Source: Pythium myriotylum (Eukaryota; Oomycota; Peronosporomycetes; Pythiales; Pythiaceae). Taken from it: a stretch of 64,000 bases of DNA. Within the stretch, counting starts at the first letter, position 1, and each line of letters starts with the position of its first letter. Positions 10,060 to 19,145 of this stretch are shown piece after piece. The stretch spans positions 2,418,001 through 2,482,000 of the forward strand of contig JALJCQ010000017.1 of assembly GCA_023091665.1 (NCBI GenBank), in the 5' to 3' direction. Below the pieces are notes generated by a model that was given only the letters and a program-made list of their open reading frames with translations, was not told the origin of the DNA and searched no databases. A program made the position numbers and the translations under genes.

Positions 10060-10678
10060 GAGTCGACCTTACCCATCAACGACTCGACCCGAATGTTGAC
10101 TGATCGCCTCGTCTTTGAGCGCTGGGCGTCATCACACAAGAGTAAATACTGTATGAAGATCACAGAACGACCCTTGTGCCAGCACAGAGACGAGGTCATC
10201 CCTCCATACAAAACACAACATTTTTTCGTGTGTTTTCACATACGTACATTGCGCAGGGTAAACATGCCCACGACTCGGAGGTTCTCTCTATTTGCCCGCC
10301 CCCGAAGCGCATCGGAGGGTGGCGGTACGAAGCGTCCAGCGCAGGCGAGCGAGCAGCGAGCGCGGGCGCGAGTCACTGGTCTCGAATAAGGATCCCAACT
10401 CCTTGCCCGAAGACGGCGCTAAGTTAATGAAAACAATATTCCGAAGACATCGCCCTGCACAAAACGGACGTAGAAAGGGTTATTGTGTGATTTCACACGA
10501 CTTTTCTGTCATCCATGTGTGTCGCTGGCAAGGCTGATTGAAAACTTTTGAAGGCAAACTGGAAAATGACTGCGTCTTCCCAGTGCGACTTTGTCTCTGT
10601 GCCACAATTTCACCGTTAGGGTTGTCGGCGGATTTGTTGGTCGGGAGGAACAGCGCTGACTTCCGCTCAGACATCCGA
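10060..10678. other. gene-free stretch between subtilisin A and its relic
   Basis: No gene. The first 80 bases match 13146-13235 upstream of copy B, which shows that the two genes were duplicated with their upstream sequence. Confidence 0.6.
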
Positions 10679-10724
10679 GTACTCATCGTGTCCAGTCCCA
10701 ATTGGGACTGGACGCGATGAGTAC
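10679..10724. repeat. 46-bp palindrome with one mismatch
   Basis: The sequence reads the same on both strands apart from one base, centred on CCCAATTGGG. Copy B has the corresponding region (near 13486) without the palindrome. Confidence 0.75.
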
Positions 10725-10800
10725 CTGTGCTGCAATAGGGCTCATTGGCGTCACGCGCAGACAGTTCTTCCCTCACTGTATTCCACAAACTGACCACAGT

Positions 10801-11135
10801 ACTGTTCGAACCTGCAGCCTTGATCATCGCCGCCAGCGCATCCACACAGTCGTAGCCGTGCTGATTTTTCGGGAACGCTGCGTCGGGCGTACGGCAACTC
10901 GTGCGGCCGCTTGAGTACAGCGTCAGCGAGCGCACAGTCGTGGTCGACTGCTGCGCACCTTGTAGAACTTGAGGTTTCGATTGGCCGAGAGCATCAGTAC
11001 GACGATACCCACAACGTGGGATGCGCCGGTGATGACGCAGAGCGCATGTCGACGCCTGGGCCGAATGTACGGATTGATCAGGTTGGGCTTGATCGGACTT
11101 TGCTGAAGAACACGTCGAGGTCGTCGATTTTGCTC
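10801..11135 (-). pseudogene. subtilisin C-terminal relic A
   Basis: The minus strand, across frames, shows SHVVGIVVLMLSANRNLKF and FPKNQHGYDCVDALAAM. These match the region after the catalytic Ser and the final NQYGYGRVDALA motif of the neighbouring subtilisins. Traces of FGPGVDMRSA precede them. The catalytic Ser segment is degraded and the frame is broken. The relic ends abruptly near 11135, where a LINE fragment begins. Confidence 0.75.
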
Positions 11136-11395
11136 GTGGCCGATCAAGTGGGGGTGCCCCAACTGGTGACATTACGTGAGAGCGCAAGACTCAATGGTCA
11201 CGAACACAAGGCGATCCAGCCCAACCCGCAGGCCCTGCCATGCAGTTCTGCCCGAGGCCCGCCGCTTCCGACCTATGGCCTTGGCTTATCATGTGAGTCA
11301 TCAAGGTTTCCCTAAGCGTTCTAGTGGATTCGTTCTAGTGGACTCAATAGACTTCATTTGCGTCTTGTTGTCGTCATCACTCTACTTCCCATCCC
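11130..11395 (+). mobile_element. LINE 3'-end fragment (plus strand)
   Basis: This stretch resembles the 3' end of the LINE at 14755-15923: shared GGCCGATCAAGTGGG, the coded pieces PTRRPCHA and SIDF, and a 3' end rich in TCA/TCG triplets. It is only about 260 bp and non-coding now. It abuts the subtilisin relic at 10801-11135. Confidence 0.6.
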
Positions 11396-11509
11396 CCACA
11401 GTTCGGTTCCAGATAAACTGATCTGAGCGTGGGTATCCACAGCTTCCTGGGCAGCACACGGCACTAGTGCATGGATAAGATTCCTTCACACTTGCTTCAA
11501 AATGAAGGT

Positions 11510-11622
11510 TGGCTGCAACAGTTGGTAGCATATTATATTCCCTGTCTCGAGTTATCGTAGAAGTCAACATGCAGTCCAGATGCCCGCCTTCACTTTTTTT
11601 GTACAATACTAGAGCTGGTTAA
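11510..11622. repeat. 3' flank of subtilisin B, duplicated at 2613-2713
   Basis: A segment of about 100 bp with the T-run TTTTTTTGTACAATACTAGAG, seen also left of the copia element. It marks the ancestral downstream sequence of both copies A and B. Confidence 0.75.
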
Positions 11623-13068
11623 CTACTTCATGGCCGCAGCCTTCAACGTCGCCGCGAGCGCATCCACACGGCCGTAGCCATACTGGTTGTTCGGGTACGT
11701 CGTGTCCGGCGTGCCGCCACACGTGTACCCACTCGCCAGCAGCTTCGGCGTCCGCACAGTCGTCGTGTAGAGAATATCCCGGACCTGCGAAAACTTCAGC
11801 TTCTGGTTGGCCGAGAGAGCCAACGCGATGACACCAGCGACGTGAGGTGCAGCGTGCGATGTGCCGTCGATCGCTTTGTAGTCTGCGTCGCCTGTGTAGG
11901 TGGCAGAGCGAACGTTAATGCCTGGGGCTGAGATGTCAGGTTTGATGAGACCTTTCTTCGACGGCCCCTTGCTCGACAGACCCCCAAGCTTATCATCTGT
12001 CGTCGTGGCACCCACACTGATGACGTTCGGAAGGTCACCGGGCGAGCCGACAGTGGAGCAGCCTGCAAGACCGCCGTTACCACCGGAGAAGACGGGAATA
12101 ATGCCTGCGGCAGACCATGCGGCGATCACGTCGACGTAAAAGTCGGCCAAACCACCTCCCCACGAGTTGTTGACGACATGCGGAGCCTTGCTGCAGTCAG
12201 CATTCTTCCCATCGGGATCCGTCGGACACAACATAAACTGGCCGCACGCCAACAGACCCTCGTTCGTGCAATAATTCGTGTTGCAGGCTCTGCAACCGAT
12301 CCACGACGCACCAGGCGCGACACCGAAACCGTTCGAACCGACTGCCGTTCCCAGCGTGTGAGTGCCATGACCGTCGTCATCGTACGGCGCCGCCCGCTTA
12401 TCGAGACCGTCGAACCAGCCATGGTCCTTGCGCCAGTTGTTGCGCAGGATCTCGTGGGTGGCTCGGACACCAGTGTCGATGCCGCCCACAACGATGCCCT
12501 GACCCGTGTATCCCTTGGCCCATGCGTCTGGCGCTTGCACCTTCTTGATTCCCCACTCGATCGACGCTGTAGCGGTGGTGTTGGCGGTGGCTGCGGCAGC
12601 AGAAGCTGACGCGATCGGGATCCTGGCCGCCTCTTGGATCTCTCCCACCGACGCCAGACCCGCCAGCTTCTCCACCAACTCCAGCGTCGCGTCCTTGAAG
12701 AACAACTGGTTCGTGATCCAGAAACTCGTCGCCTCGCTGAACAGCGGCGTCGCGCCACCAGACTCCTGCACAACCATCTTGGTCACCTCGCTCTGGCTCG
12801 CGACCGCGTGCTTCTGCAGTCGGTCCACGAGCGCCTGGATCTTGTCGCCGCGAGTCTCGAAGCTGGCTTCTTGGACGGCGTTGAGTGGGCTAGCGGTGCC
12901 GTCCTTGAGTGTGACGATGAGGTTGACGGTGGTTTGTTGTCGGAGCGTGCGGTGGACGGCGGGGTCGACGCGTGGGGCAGCGGAGACAGGCGAGGAGAGA
13001 CTGGTGAGAGCGAGTGCGTTTGCGGCGACGGTGAGAGCGAGGATGCTGGAGAACTTGGTGGAGACCAT
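11623..13068 (-). CDS. secreted subtilisin-like serine protease (copy B)
   Basis: 481 residues, same plan and length as the copy at 8458: signal peptide to about 30, I9-like propeptide, and S8 domain with Asp198, His234, oxyanion Asn331 and Ser404. Long parts are identical to copy A at nucleotide level (for example 12178-12773 against 9013-9608). Residues about 328-365 around the oxyanion Asn differ clearly (SGGNGGLAGCSTVGSPGDL against ASGNSGSDGCSSVDSPGDF), as do a few signal-peptide residues. The intact 3' flank shows what copy A had before the copia insertion. The start at 13066-13068 is supported by the signal peptide and the start box at 13103-13118. Confidence 0.95.
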   Translation of the reverse strand: MVSTKFSSILALTVAANALALTSLSSPVSAAPRVDPAVHRTLRQQTTVNLIVTLKDGTASPLNAVQEASFETRGDKIQALVDRLQKHAVASQSEVTKMVVQESGGATPLFSEATSFWITNQLFFKDATLELVEKLAGLASVGEIQEAARIPIASASAAAATANTTATASIEWGIKKVQAPDAWAKGYTGQGIVVGGIDTGVRATHEILRNNWRKDHGWFDGLDKRAAPYDDDGHGTHTLGTAVGSNGFGVAPGASWIGCRACNTNYCTNEGLLACGQFMLCPTDPDGKNADCSKAPHVVNNSWGGGLADFYVDVIAAWSAAGIIPVFSGGNGGLAGCSTVGSPGDLPNVISVGATTTDDKLGGLSSKGPSKKGLIKPDISAPGINVRSATYTGDADYKAIDGTSHAAPHVAGVIALALSANQKLKFSQVRDILYTTTVRTPKLLASGYTCGGTPDTTYPNNQYGYGRVDALAATLKAAAMK

Positions 13069-13102
13069 GACTGTTGTTGGTGCGAGTTGGCTTCTTCGAC
13101 GG

Positions 13103-13118
13103 AAGATTGTGAATGAGC
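13103..13118 (-). promoter_or_regulatory. Inr/FPR-like start region of subtilisin B
   Basis: GCTCATTCACAATCTT on the minus strand, 35-50 nt before the ATG; nearly the same as the box of copy A. Confidence 0.6.
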
Positions 13119-13599
13119 AGTTTTGGAGAAGCTAAAGGTATGTGACATCGAAGTTGAACGAGTCGACCTCACCCATCAACGATTCGGTCTGAATGTTGAC
13201 TGATTGCCTCGTCTTTGAAAGCTGGGTGTCGTCACGTAACTGCATGAATTCAGCTTCGTCACTAAATTTTGTTCAGGTTCGGGATTTTTTCCATCTCGAG
13301 AAGATAGGGGTTGATCGAGACGATTACTGGCGACGCCAGTTGAAGAGATTGGTCGTGAGAAGGCAAACGGAATACACGGTACAGTACAACGTTAGTGTGA
13401 CCTAGTTTCTGTGCCACCACCTGACCAGCCAATGACTAAATTTAGTTGGTCAAGTGGAACAGCATAAGATCCGATCAGACATCCGAGTACTCATCATGTT
13501 CAGTCCCATTGGCGTCACTTCCAGTCCATTTTCCCTCGGTGCAATCCTCATCCAGTCCGCGAAACTGACCGCAGTACCGTGCACGTGTACGTTTTGCAT

Positions 13600-14060
13600 C
13601 TCCCTCACTCTCTGCTTCCAACTTATGCCGAACCCGTAGCCGTGGTCTTCGTCGCAACCGCGTCCACACGGCCGGAGCCGTACTGGCTGCATACGTTGCA
13701 TCGGGCGTACAGCCTGTACGCCCGATGGGCTGTATGTCCGATGGTCTACAGGATGTCGCACACCAGGTCGAAATGAGGTTCTCATTAATTAACCGAGAGC
13801 ATTAGTGTGACGACACCCGCGACGTGACCCACTGCTTGAGTCGCGCAGCGCCTGTGTGAAACGCGGCGCGGACGTCGAGCCTGGACCCGAGCCTGCTGGC
13901 TTGACCAGCTTAGCCTTGGTGTTGCAGAACTCAAGGATCTGTCAACAGGTCCAGTCAGGCATACTCGTTGTCGTCCGAGAAGACGGGGATAGCACGCAGC
14001 GGCGCAACAGCGTCGAGCCAGCCGTGCGGCTTGCACCAGTTTCGAGCAAGACCTCTTCAC
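13600..14060 (-). pseudogene. subtilisin relic B, heavily decayed
   Basis: The minus strand shows scattered pieces in different frames: a trace of the Asp-to-His segment near 14040, AIPVFSDDNEYA (compare IIPVFASGN), GHVAGVVTLMLSVN after the missing catalytic Ser, and QYGSGRVDAVATK at the end. Stops and shifts are frequent. Position and upstream context match relic A, so relic plus gene were duplicated together. Confidence 0.65.
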
Positions 14061-14738
14061 GCAAGAACTCGGGTTGAGGGAAGTCTAGAAGAGGACAAGA
14101 ATTCTATCTTATCTCGGCGCCTTGCGCCAGCTAGAGGCTTCTGCATGAGTGCACCGATAGACCCGACGACGATGATGAGAGAGATAGCATGGTCGAGACC
14201 AACACGCCGTTTTTGATCAGGTTAATTAATAGTTTTGTGTACGCAGATTGGATTCGACCCTACTAGCCCGCCGTCTCCTCCGACAGTCTCGTGTACACGA
14301 GACGAGAGACTGCGACGAAGGCAAGGCACGACTCTGTGCAAGATTTGAGTGGGACATTACAGCACAGTAGAACCTTCAGGACGAGACTATCAACGAGTCG
14401 GTGACCGACAGGCCAACGAGGCTGACTGATTGGACCGTTGAAGCACTATCCAAGAACCAGGCGAGCTCGATGGTTCGAGTTCGGCGACTGTGCTGTACCT
14501 CCTAGACTCCATGAGTTACAGATCCTTCTGTCAGTTCGAAATGGACAGTCGGCGTAATCAGATCGATGGCCTCACGGTCCTCGTGACTAACGGAAAGGCT
14601 CATCTGTGCCGTCCAATTCCCTGACGTAGATTTTTTTTTTCATCCTTTATCCGCAGGCGCGATGGCATACACTCTAATTTCAATTGATTTATGTGTCGCT
14701 TACTACAGTACAGTATGAGCCTCGACAAACGAAGGAGA
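14061..14738. other. gene-free stretch
   Basis: No gene seen. The sequence is anonymous, with a short T-run near 14630. Confidence 0.5.
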
Positions 14739-14754
14739 TTGGGATTTGAGTATG
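14739..14754. repeat. 16-bp target duplication of LINE (3' side)
   Basis: TTGGGATTTGAGTATG, repeated exactly at 15924-15939. Confidence 0.8.
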
Positions 14755-15923
14755 ATGATGATGAAGGTGAAGTCAATCGAGCGCAATAAATGTACCCTAA
14801 TAGCTGCGACTCTATGCGTTCCTTTGTTACAGTGGGTCACGAGAAGCCAAGGACGTAAGTCGGAAGCGGCGAGCCCGAGCATGTCTGCATGGCAGGGCCT
14901 ACGTGTTGGATGATGAACCTGGCTGGATTGCCTTGTGTTCACGGCGTGATTGGCTAGGCTATTCGCCATGGCGTTGTGCGCTTTGACATGTTGTCGCCAG
15001 TGGCGCACGCCCACTTGATCGGCCATTCGCCTAGCTTGAAAATAGAGGGCCCGTAACTTGTCGTTCACGGGGGTTCGATGCGCTCGGAGCTGTCGTAAGA
15101 GCAGCGCGCAATCTCCAACAACAGTGATGTCGCTTCAGCCGTTGTCGAGCACGGCTTGAAGTCCAAGGAGAAGCCGTGGTACACGGCTTGGTTGTTCGTG
15201 GTTGTCGCATCTGCGAGGCTGTTCGCAGCGCTCCAAAGAATCTGAGGATCGGCGTCGTGGGCAAGATCTACGATGACCGCCCCTGCGCCTCCTGGGCCAG
15301 GGTTTCCGCGAGATCTCCCGTCGGAAAGGAGGATTCGCGTGGCAGAGTCTGCGAATAATACCTGGAGAGGGTCAAAGTCCGTGACGTCGTCGAGTTGGTC
15401 GTGGAAGATGGGGGCGCGTTCTCTGGCAACTCTGGTAGGCTGAGACGGAGCGAGAGCGTGTCGAGCACTCGTTGGCAATTCGCGGTGTGGGTAGCGAACA
15501 ATCGTCGCTCCGACTAGGCGCGGGAAGCGTCAGCCATAGAGTTCCGCCAAGCGTAGATGACTACAAGCGTCTCCAGCACGAGCTGCTGCCAGACTGCCTA
15601 AAGGATTGGGAACGGGTCATCACCTGTGTCTCCGGCTGTAAGGGGACACTTGCGGAGTATGGGTAGTTCCCAGAGCTTGGGCGGCACTCGCGGGAGTCGC
15701 AGACTGAAAACTGTAGTAAAAAAGTCCGTTCGGGTGGCCACGTCCGCTGCTTTCCACAAGCCGAGGCCAGCGAAGAGAGAGCGTAGTCGCGTCCAAAGTG
15801 ACGCTGCAGCCGGGCAATCCCAAACGATGTGAAAAGTCGTCCCGCCCGGGGTCCCTAAAGCCGCGCAGTGAGGACAACCGCGTCGTTCGTGGAGACGATC
15901 CCAGCCCAAGAGTCGTAGATGCT
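14755..15923 (-). mobile_element. 5'-truncated LINE (zinc-binding RT tail and RNase H)
   Basis: The minus strand codes, across shifted frames, for the zf-RVT domain (GCPHCAALG... FHIVWDCPAA, about 15750-15890) and then an RNase H domain (SDGRSRGNPGPGGAGA near 15290, VVGDCALLLRQL near 15110, and VKAHNAMANSLANHA near 14955). The 3' end is a short ATC/TCA repeat next to the target site. A 16-bp direct repeat flanks the whole piece. This is the mark of a non-LTR element inserted by target-primed reverse transcription and cut short at its 5' end. The reverse transcriptase core is absent and the frames are broken. Confidence 0.85.
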
Positions 15924-15939
15924 TTGGGATTTGAGTATG
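15924..15939. repeat. 16-bp target duplication of LINE (5' side)
   Basis: Second copy of TTGGGATTTGAGTATG. It lies 17 bases from the stop codon of the subtilisin at 15957. Confidence 0.8.
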
Positions 15940-15956
15940 GCAATGCTACTTAATAT

Positions 15957-17606
15957 TTAAAATCGAGCAGACGTCGGTGTGGGGGCATCGGTTGGAGCCT
16001 CAGTTGGCCCATCCGTCGGCGCATCAGTGGTCGAGCCAGAGCCAGTGCTTGAGGAGGGCGGGGCCACCTCACACTCGCCCGAGTCTCCCCACCGGCACGT
16101 TCCGGTACGGATGCATGGGAAGTAGGCAAGGCCATCGCAGACCGTCGGAGGCGGCGTCGGCACGGGTGTGGCGTTCGAGTTGGTCGCGAGGTTGAAGGCC
16201 TTGAGCGCGTTCATGCGGCCGTAGCCGTACTGGTTGTTCGGGAAAGTCGTGTCCGTCGTGTTGCCGCACGTGTAGCCCGAGTCCGTGAGAGTCGCAGTGT
16301 CCGTGGTGGAGATGAGGATCTGGCGAACTTCATCGTACTTGAGCGACGGCTTGGCGGAAAGCAGGATCGCGATGACTCCTGAAACGTAAGGTGCTGCCAG
16401 TGACGTGCCCGTGGACGCAAGGTACATGTTGTTATCTGGCGTCGGGTACGATGAGCGCACGCCTGAGCCTGGAGCCGAGATGTCCGGCTTGACCACACCG
16501 GTGCGTGTCGGGCCTTTGCTCGAACTTGAGTCGATGCCATCGTATCGGTCCGTCATGCCGACGCCAATGACATCTGGGCGTTCAGCAGGGTAGTTGGTCG
16601 TGCTGCAGTCTGGCCCATCGTTGCCGTTGGCGAACACCGGGATGATGTCCACGGCGCGCCACGTGTCAATGATAGCGTCGAAGTACGTTTGATCAGCATC
16701 TCCTCCGAGGGAAACGCTCACGATTGGCGGTGCCTTGGAGCAGTCGCGGTTGTTACCCGCTGTGTCCGTCGGACACGTGATGAACTCTCCGCAAGCCAGC
16801 ATGAATGACTCGAGGCACTTGTGGTCCGCCGAGCACGTACGGCACGACATCCATTTGGCTCCAGGTGCGGCACCAATGCCGTGCGAGCCCGTGATGAGAC
16901 CGAGTGTCATAGTACCGTGGCCAAAATCATCGTATGGCTCCGACATGTTGGCCGTGGGGTCGAACCAGCCGTACTCGCCGCGGAAGCTGTCGATGAGAGC
17001 CTCGTGCGTGTACTGGACACCCGTGTCAATGTGGCCAACGACGACGCCCTGGCCGTTGTAGCCCGCGGCCCACACGTCGGACGCCTGGATCTTGGTGACG
17101 CCCCATTGGTTCTTCACCGCGTTCGTCGCGACGTCGGCGGTCGTCGTGATGAGCGGAGTAATCGTGGGCGGAGGCAACACGACTTGCTCGCGGATCTCGA
17201 CGATCGAGGGCAGCACCGCCAGCTTCTCCACCAGTTCAAACGACGCGTCCTGGAAACTGATCTGGTTCGAGATCCAGTGGCTCTTCGCGCTCTTGAACAG
17301 GGGCGTCGCCGAGCCAGCCTCCTGCGAGATCGTCTTGGTCACTTCGGCCTGGCTCGTCTCGGCGTGTTTCTTGAGTCGGCTCACGAGCGCTTCGATCTTA
17401 TCTCCTCGCGTCGGGTGGTCGGCTTCCTGGACCGAGTTCACGATGGGCTTGGTGCTGTCCTTGAGCGTGACCATGAGGTTGACGGTGGCCTGGCGACGCA
17501 GCGTGCGGTGCACGCCCGGGTGCACGCGGGGCTTGGCCTCGGCGGAGGCGAACGCGGCGACAGCAGCCGAGAGCGCGACGAGCTGCGCGAGCTTGAGCGA
17601 GACCAT
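15957..17606 (-). CDS. secreted subtilisin-like protease with Cys-rich tail
   Basis: 549 residues. Signal peptide about 1-24, propeptide from PRVHPGVHRTLRRQ, S8 domain about 168-470 with Asp194 (HIDTGV), His230 (FGHGTM), oxyanion Asn329 (ANGNDG) and Ser402 (GTSLAAPY). After the domain come a Thr/Pro spacer, a four-Cys module (CDGLAYFPCIRTGTCRWGDSGEC, split here in description only) and a Ser/Thr/Pro/Asp stalk that ends the protein. Such tails in oomycete secreted enzymes may hold the enzyme to wall material; that role is inferred. A LINE insertion begins 17 nt beyond the stop. The gene is more distant from copies A and B than they are from each other. Confidence 0.94.
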   Translation of the reverse strand: MVSLKLAQLVALSAAVAAFASAEAKPRVHPGVHRTLRRQATVNLMVTLKDSTKPIVNSVQEADHPTRGDKIEALVSRLKKHAETSQAEVTKTISQEAGSATPLFKSAKSHWISNQISFQDASFELVEKLAVLPSIVEIREQVVLPPPTITPLITTTADVATNAVKNQWGVTKIQASDVWAAGYNGQGVVVGHIDTGVQYTHEALIDSFRGEYGWFDPTANMSEPYDDFGHGTMTLGLITGSHGIGAAPGAKWMSCRTCSADHKCLESFMLACGEFITCPTDTAGNNRDCSKAPPIVSVSLGGDADQTYFDAIIDTWRAVDIIPVFANGNDGPDCSTTNYPAERPDVIGVGMTDRYDGIDSSSSKGPTRTGVVKPDISAPGSGVRSSYPTPDNNMYLASTGTSLAAPYVSGVIAILLSAKPSLKYDEVRQILISTTDTATLTDSGYTCGNTTDTTFPNNQYGYGRMNALKAFNLATNSNATPVPTPPPTVCDGLAYFPCIRTGTCRWGDSGECEVAPPSSSTGSGSTTDAPTDGPTEAPTDAPTPTSARF

Positions 17607-17640
17607 GGCTGCTTGGGTGGGTCTGGAGGGGGAGCCGGCC

Positions 17641-17656
17641 AGTTGGAGAATGAGAA
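17641..17656 (-). promoter_or_regulatory. Inr/FPR-like start region
   Basis: TTCTCATTCTCCAACT on the minus strand, 35-50 nt before the ATG at 17606; a close fit to GCTCATTYYNCAWTTT. The same box precedes the subtilisin at 51026. Confidence 0.65.
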
Positions 17657-18515
17657 GCTCCGTTGTCTTCCTCTTTGTGAGGATCAGCTAGACTGTCATC
17701 CTCAAGAAGAGAGGATGAGCCGGCGGACTAGATAACCCCTTTTATGGCATGATGGTGGGGTGTTATCAGATGGGAGACAATCAGGAGTGACAGTTTGTAC
17801 TCCACAATCTCCAAGGGTGGCCTTCGACATCCTCGTCAGTGGGCCGCCGGATCAGCCACACGCAGCCACGACGGGAAGACTTCGGACACTTCGCACCATT
17901 TGCACTCGTTGTCTCCCGAGTTCTCATAGACCAACCATCACGAGTCCACACACACACGGGTGGTCTTCATGACGCCGCGCCTTTCTCTTGGACGCTAGGT
18001 AATGGGCTCGAGGGTTTCGCTGATGCTTGACTACCGGTACTTGGGTGTGGTGACTTCGTGATTGCGAAGTGCATGATCGTTTTCACATCCGCGGTTCCGC
18101 AGTCTCACGTCGCGACAGGCGGTTCGAGTCGGAGCCTTGAAGATCTTCTCAGCGCGACTCACACCGCTTCGGCGCTTCACACGCGTCCATATTTTCAGAA
18201 GGCTATTGACGAAGCCAAGAATGCTTCACTGGGAGAAGATGACGTTCCAAAAGTAAGGCGGTAAAACATCCATCGGAAAATTCACAGGCGCGTTGAAATT
18301 GCACTTCACGGTCGCACTCGCTTTGCTTGCACGCTCTGTGATGTCTATCGAGAGCTCGGAGTAGCAGATGATGCCAGATGCAGTGTAAATTCAGATTTCC
18401 TACGCCCATAGGCATTTAGAAGGAAAAAAAACGAGTTTCTGAACGCAGGTTTTGTGCAGTCTGCGAGTCACTTGAGGGCTTCCTGACGAATTTAGGAGCG
18501 TCCTAAACTTGTAAT
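17657..18515. other. gene-free centre of the subtilisin cluster
   Basis: The genes to the left run leftward and those to the right run rightward. The short open frames here show no family features. Confidence 0.5.
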
Positions 18516-18720
18516 AGACCTAAAAGTAGTTTTTTAAATAACTTCTTTTAGGTCTGTTTCTAAACTTGAACGTAAACGTTTTGATTTTAATCAAAACGTT
18601 TACGTTCAAGTTTAGGAGTTACCTAAAATTTACAAAACCGGGTTCCAATTTCGTGAGATTTTGAACCAATTGACCTACAGTACTAAAACGTAAACTTTTG
18701 ATTGAAAGTTTGCGTTTAGA
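18516..18720. repeat. nested inverted repeats including a 56-bp perfect palindrome
   Basis: 18560-18586 and 18589-18615 are exact reverse complements (27 bp) separated by two bases. Beside it, 18516-18531 pairs with 18540-18555 with one mismatch. A third imperfect hairpin with the same CGTAAACTTTTGATT theme lies near 18685-18720. The region is AT-rich, unlike its neighbours. It could be a small inverted-repeat transposon or a fold-back sequence; no coding is present. Confidence 0.8.
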
Positions 18721-19094
18721 CTAGTTCCTTCACGATTTCAAACTAAAAATGACCGAGGGAGCAAGCTTCCGCAGGAATCGATTCAATGCATATATGTAGT
18801 TACATCACTTATTCTGCTGATGATAAAAGTTGGAGTCTATTCCCATACGTCGATGGGAACAGTTGTAGCTCCACCACATCACTCATCCTCGAGTCAAAGA
18901 AGTTGACCAGGAACATCCACGAGTCTCCCGCCAACAAGGCATCGAGACTCAAAGTGAGTCTTGCGAATCGAGACTCAACAGAGACTCATCGGAAGCATGC
19001 TCTACACGGATAAAGCACCAATGTAGAGGGGATGAAGCTCATCAGTTTTCGCTCTCTGTCGCGCACAATCACCCTTCCTCATGCCCAACACCCC
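18721..19094. other. upstream region of subtilisin C, no gene
   Basis: No recognisable gene; anonymous sequence leading to the promoter of the gene at 19146. Confidence 0.5.
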
Positions 19095-19109
19095 GTCATT
19101 CGAGAACTT
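19095..19109 (+). promoter_or_regulatory. Inr/FPR-like start region of subtilisin C
   Basis: GTCATTCGAGAACTT, 37-51 nt before the ATG; a diverged form of the box seen in the sister genes. Confidence 0.5.
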
Positions 19110-19145
19110 CGCCTCAAAGAAGAACAAGCCGCACCAACAACAGCC

